Positions 5,920-6,139 of a DNA stretch of 6,139 bases are shown piece by piece. Every line of letters begins with the position of its first letter. The first letter of the stretch is position 1. Under the pieces are notes generated by a model. That model did no database searches, had not been told where the DNA came from, and was given only the letters and a program-made list of their open reading frames with translations. The DNA lies in the NCBI GenBank assembly GCA_029857925.1, contig JAOUGF010000143.1, forward strand, positions 1 through 6,139, given 5' to 3'. Source of the stretch: Gammaproteobacteria bacterium. GTDB taxonomy: Bacteria; Pseudomonadota; Gammaproteobacteria; S012-40. A program made the position numbers and the translations under genes.

Positions 5920-6139
5920 GCGTGTACCGTTGCGTGTGTATGTACGTGATCATGTTGGTGATCGTGATCGTGATCGTGATCGTGATCGTGATCGTGATCG
6001 TGATCGTCGGCCTGCGCATGGGTCGCGTCACCGTGGTGATGATGGCCGTGCCCTTGTTCTTCCGCGACCAGCCGGAACTTACAGCCATCGCATTCCATCA
6101 TTATAGGTCGTAATTCACGGCGCGCCTCGGCGACGCGTT
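5916..6139 (-). CDS. cbiX: CbiX-type sirohydrochlorin cobaltochelatase, C-terminal end only (partial)
   Basis: Only the last 73 codons are present; the gene begins beyond the right edge. CbiX inserts cobalt into sirohydrochlorin in the cytoplasm, the first committed step of the cobalt-early B12 route. The chelatase core is not visible, so the call rests on the tail and on context. The tail reads ...ELRPIMMECDGCKFRLVAEE, which contains M-E-C-D-G-C. This fits the MXCXXC motif that holds a 4Fe-4S centre in the long CbiX form known from Bacillus megaterium. A histidine-rich region follows: HGHHHHG, then eight consecutive Asp-His pairs, then QHDHVHTHATVHA. His-rich tails are known in long CbiX proteins and are thought to bind metal. 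The stop codon overlaps the cbiC start as ATGA. The in-frame ATG at 6101 is unlikely to be the start, because the frame stays open to the window edge and reads plausibly there (RVAEARRELRPI). An unrelated metal-handling protein with a His tail is the main alternative. Confidence 0.8.
   Translation of the reverse strand, partial: RVAEARRELRPIMMECDGCKFRLVAEEQGHGHHHHGDATHAQADDHDHDHDHDHDHDHDHQHDHVHTHATVHA
5958..6005. repeat. Perfect tandem hexanucleotide repeat, (GTGATC)8, inside the CbiX tail
   Basis: Eight exact, uninterrupted copies of GTGATC occupy 48 bases, with a partial GTC after them. On the coding (minus) strand the unit is GATCAC, read as Asp-His, so the array encodes (DH)8. Because the unit is six bases long, gain or loss of copies changes the protein by two residues without shifting frame. 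Each copy contains one GATC. The flanking tail is also His-rich but uses degenerate codons (QHDHVHTH), which suggests that the perfect array expanded by slippage from an older His-rich tail. Confidence 0.95.

Noticed and set aside
5958..6005. CRISPR array or protein-binding iteron
   Set aside because: The unit is only six bases with no spacers, and the array is in frame inside a coding sequence, so a coding microsatellite is the simpler reading.
5922..6113. Plus-strand frame with a Val-Ile repeat that resembles a membrane segment, and a second frame with Asp-Arg repeats
   Set aside because: Both are mechanical translations of the GTGATC array; the minus-strand Asp-His reading continues a His-rich tail of a recognised gene.

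Overview
The window is a stretch of bacterial chromosome filled almost completely by one cobalamin (vitamin B12) corrin-ring operon. All eight genes lie on the minus strand, so transcription runs from the right edge to the left edge. In transcription order they are: the C-terminal end of CbiX (cobaltochelatase), CbiC (methylmutase), CbiD (C1-methyltransferase), CbiET (fused C5/C15-methyltransferase and decarboxylase), CobI/CbiL (C20-methyltransferase), the N-terminal part of CbiG (lactone hydrolase), a separate CobE/CbiG C-terminal domain protein, and CobJ/CbiH (C17-methyltransferase). CobJ carries a C-terminal extension that runs off the left edge.

Gene content indicates the cobalt-early ('anaerobic') route: CbiX, CbiD and CbiG belong to it. 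CbiX inserts cobalt into sirohydrochlorin. CobI/CbiL and CobJ/CbiH methylate C20 and C17, and CobJ/CbiH also contracts the ring. CbiG opens the lactone, CbiD methylates C1, CbiET methylates C5 and C15 and decarboxylates, and CbiC moves the C11 methyl to C12. The C11-methyltransferase (CbiF/CobM), the reductase (CbiJ/CobK) and the a,c-diamide synthase (CbiA) are not in the window and presumably lie outside it.

The layout is extremely compact. Six of the seven junctions overlap by 4, 4, 4, 17, 4 and 8 bases, and the seventh (cbiC-cbiD) has a 5-base gap. There is no intergenic space, so no promoter, riboswitch, terminator, RNA gene, CRISPR array or insertion sequence is visible. Any B12 riboswitch or promoter would lie beyond the right edge.

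The organism cannot be named from the sequence. Fairly high GC, a proteobacterial-looking set of Cob/Cbi proteins and the fused CbiET suggest a beta- or gammaproteobacterium, but this is inference. The unusual points are a perfect eightfold GTGATC hexamer repeat encoding an Asp-His tail on CbiX, a CbiG split at its domain boundary, and an unrecognised extension on CobJ. I did not find an undescribed system; this is a recognisable B12 operon with some uncommon details.
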